Source of the DNA: Ectopseudomonas guguanensis
GTDB taxonomy: Bacteria > Pseudomonadota > Gammaproteobacteria > Pseudomonadales > Pseudomonadaceae
Direction of reading: 5' to 3'
DNA: 64,000 nt
NCBI RefSeq assembly: GCF_900104265.1
Contig: NZ_FNJJ01000015.1
Span: 1 to 64,000 of the forward strand
Shown: positions 62,371-64,000 of the stretch, one piece after another
Layout: each line of letters starts with the position of its first letter
How positions within the stretch are numbered: position 1 is the stretch's first letter
Notes under the pieces: model-generated
Databases searched by the model: none
The model's input: the letters and a program-made list of their open reading frames with translations, nothing else
What the model was told of the DNA's origin: nothing
Made by a program: the position numbers and the translations under genes

Positions 62371-63639
62371 ATGCAAGTGATGAAGTGGAGCGTAATCGCC
62401 CTGGCAGTAGCCGCGGGCACCAGCCAACTGGCTTTCGCCAGCGCGCAATCCGAGTCCAACGGCTTTGTCGAAGACAGCAGCCTGAACGTACTGAACCGCA
62501 ACCTGTACTTCTACCGCGACTTCCGCAATGCAGGTCCAGATCGCAATGATGACCCGCAAGAATGGGGCCATGGCATCATTGGTACCTTCGAGTCTGGCTT
62601 CACTCAGGGCACCATCGGTTTCGGCGTTGACGCCATCGGTCTGCTGGGCATCAAACTTGACAGTGGCAAAGGTCGCGCTGGCTCTGGTTTGTTCCCCACC
62701 GGCAGCGACGGCCGCTCGCAGGACGATTACTCTGAAGCCGGTGGCGCGGTCAAACTGCGTCTGTCCAATACTGTTCTGAAGTATGGTGACCAGTTCACCG
62801 CTCTGCCTGTATTCAGCACCGATGATAGCCGCCTGCTGCCGGAAGTAGCTGAAGGCTTCCTGGTCACCAGCAATGAAATTGAAGGCCTGGAACTGCACGC
62901 TGGCCACTTCACTGCTATCAATGCCCAAGATCAGACCTACCACGACAGCATCGGCCTCAAGAGCGCAGATGTACTCGGTGGTAGCTATAGCTTCAATGAC
63001 GATCTGTCGGCCTCGCTGTACTACTCCGACGTAGAAGATGCCTTCAAGAAATACTACGGTAACGTCAATTACACCATCGGCCTGGGCGAAGCTCAGTCGC
63101 TGAATTTCGACTTCAACATCTATCGCACCAAGTACGACAAAGAGTACACCGATACCGGTTCGAGCGAGAAAAACACCATCTGGAGTCTCGCTGCGGCCTA
63201 CAACATCAGCGCTCATACATTCACTCTTGCCTACCAAAAATCCCACGGCGGCTTTGACGGCATCGGCTACGACTACGGTGTAGACGGCGGTGGCACCATC
63301 TGGTTGGCCAACTCCATTCAGCGCTCTGACTTCAACGCTGAAGATGAGAAATCCTGGCAAGTTCGCTATGACCTGGACTTCGCCGAGTTCGGTGTACCGG
63401 GCCTGAAGTTCATGACTCGCTATGTACGTGGTACCGACGCTGATGTAGGCGACACCACCAACGGCAAAGAGTGGGAACGCGACATTCAGGTTGGCTATAC
63501 CGTTCAGAATGGCCCGGCCAAAGACCTCAACATGCGCGTTCGTCAAGCCACCTATCGCAGCAGCGACGGTGTCTACTACGGTTCTCCGTCGATCGACGAA
63601 GTTCGCGTAATCCTCGAGTACCCGCTGAGCATCCTGTAA
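62371..63639 (+). CDS. oprD: OprD-family outer-membrane porin
   Basis: The 422-residue protein has a signal peptide (about 1-24, ending L-A-F-A-S-A) and an OprD-type barrel, with repeated Y-Y-x-D-V-E-D and G-x-x-Q-x-L-N segments, and ends L-E-Y-P-L-S-I-L. OprD family members take up basic amino acids, small carboxylates or carbapenems. Position beside slyX/HIT matches P. aeruginosa oprD, which supports the name. RBS aaggagcaatcacg. Confidence 0.85.
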   Translation: MQVMKWSVIALAVAAGTSQLAFASAQSESNGFVEDSSLNVLNRNLYFYRDFRNAGPDRNDDPQEWGHGIIGTFESGFTQGTIGFGVDAIGLLGIKLDSGKGRAGSGLFPTGSDGRSQDDYSEAGGAVKLRLSNTVLKYGDQFTALPVFSTDDSRLLPEVAEGFLVTSNEIEGLELHAGHFTAINAQDQTYHDSIGLKSADVLGGSYSFNDDLSASLYYSDVEDAFKKYYGNVNYTIGLGEAQSLNFDFNIYRTKYDKEYTDTGSSEKNTIWSLAAAYNISAHTFTLAYQKSHGGFDGIGYDYGVDGGGTIWLANSIQRSDFNAEDEKSWQVRYDLDFAEFGVPGLKFMTRYVRGTDADVGDTTNGKEWERDIQVGYTVQNGPAKDLNMRVRQATYRSSDGVYYGSPSIDEVRVILEYPLSIL

Positions 63640-63668
63640 TTTCAGGACTCTGTTAGCGCTCGAATAAG

Positions 63669-63699
63669 AAAGGCCCGGGAAACCGGGCCTTTCTTTTTA
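63669..63699. terminator. Intrinsic terminator between oprD and the thioesterase gene
   Basis: gaaaggcccggg-aaa-ccgggcctttc followed by ttttta; a 9-bp stem with a strong T-run. Confidence 0.85.
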
Positions 63700-63707
63700 T
63701 TCAAGAT

Positions 63708-64000
63708 TTACAATGGAAGAGCATAAGTCCCCGTTACATGCGCGACCAACTCGTCCTCGTTACCAGCCGAATACAACGAAACTTCGCAAACTGCCTGGCG
63801 CCGGCTCAAGCGCAGTATCCGCGCTGCAGCCAGCAGGTCGACCGGCTTGGGTCTGACCAGAAAGTTGATATTGAGATTGGAGGTCACGGCCATCTCCACC
63901 CGGCCCAGACGCCCCAGTACCACCGCATACATCGCCGCGTCTCCCAGCGCCATGATGGTGGGGCCGGAAAGCGTGCCGCCCGGGCGCACCAATTTGGCAT
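63708..64000 (-). CDS. Thioesterase (PaaI-like, hot-dog fold), N-terminal part outside window
   Basis: The frame is open to the window edge, so the gene is cut at its 5' end. The visible 97 or so residues carry G-G-T-L-S-G-P-T-I-M-A-L-G-D-A-A and N-L-N-I-N-F-L-V-R-P, typical of the PaaI acyl-CoA thioesterase core. Substrate unknown. Confidence 0.7.
   Translation of the reverse strand, partial: AKLVRPGGTLSGPTIMALGDAAMYAVVLGRLGRVEMAVTSNLNINFLVRPKPVDLLAAARILRLSRRQAVCEVSLYSAGNEDELVAHVTGTYALPL

Overview
This 64 kb window is GC-rich, densely coding chromosomal DNA from a fluorescent-type Pseudomonas. Protein sequences and gene order point to the P. mendocina / P. pseudoalcaligenes / P. oleovorans neighbourhood (inference; no search was run). 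Diagnostic genes include the ybgC-tolQRAB-pal-cpoB block between ruvCAB and queE/queC, an OprD porin, the divergent fpr/finR pair with an ErdR-like regulator, the Entner-Doudoroff edd/gap divergon, and prc followed by an EAL-CBS-GGDEF gene. Most of the window is core genome.

Layout. 1-211: right end of an IS481-family insertion sequence that has cut into a REP-like palindrome. 0.3-5.7 kb: LysR regulator, an orphan ureidoglycine aminohydrolase (allE), ahpC-ahpF peroxide defence and a quinone oxidoreductase. 5.8-14.2 kb: tail-specific protease, an EAL-CBS-GGDEF protein with a candidate PHO box, a small operon of unknown function (antitoxin-like/XRE, 121-aa protein, Sel1 protein), an FKBP lipoprotein, tRNA-Val and tRNA-Asp, and rdgC. 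14.4-17.8 kb: edd and gap divergent, with two candidate HexR operators, then a methylglyoxal synthase gene. 17.9-28.9 kb: arfB, a YdjM-type membrane protein, an ABC exporter, a DEAD-box helicase, small enzymes, two EamA transporters, a PomAB-like flagellar stator pair and an azoreductase. 29-38.2 kb: a LysR/hydrolase/cyclophilin cluster, fpr-finR, an ErdR-like regulator, an EamA transporter, a DTW tRNA-modification enzyme, a FadL-type porin and a PA3611-like secreted protein. 38.2-43.6 kb: a phosphoketolase-like enzyme with a small RHH protein, divergent from a beta-CASP metallo-hydrolase and a LOG protein. 43.7-57.1 kb, nearly all minus strand: nadA, tRNA-Lys, queC, queE, cpoB, pal, tolBARQ, ybgC, ruvBAC, yebC and aspS. 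57.3-64 kb: an HPt/HD-GYP protein, Dps, a diguanylate cyclase, a membrane-anchored cold-shock protein, slyX, a HIT protein, an OprD porin and a partial thioesterase.

Themes. Three c-di-GMP-related proteins occur (EAL-CBS-GGDEF, HPt/degenerate HD-GYP, GGDEF). Envelope integrity (Tol-Pal, Prc), recombination (RuvABC, RdgC) and oxidative-stress functions (AhpCF, Dps, Fpr/FinR) dominate. Intergenic gaps hold two families of GTAG-headed REP-like palindromes, and one 143-bp element with inverted-repeat ends sits between ruvA and ruvB and supplies the ruvA stop codon.

I found no CRISPR array, prophage, rRNA operon or recognisable defence island. The most interesting candidates are regulatory or architectural: the three-unit PHO-box-like repeat before the c-di-GMP gene, the PomAB-like stator pair away from flagellar genes, the HPt fusion to a degenerate HD-GYP domain, the unknown XRE/121-aa/Sel1 operon, and the divergent phosphoketolase-like locus.
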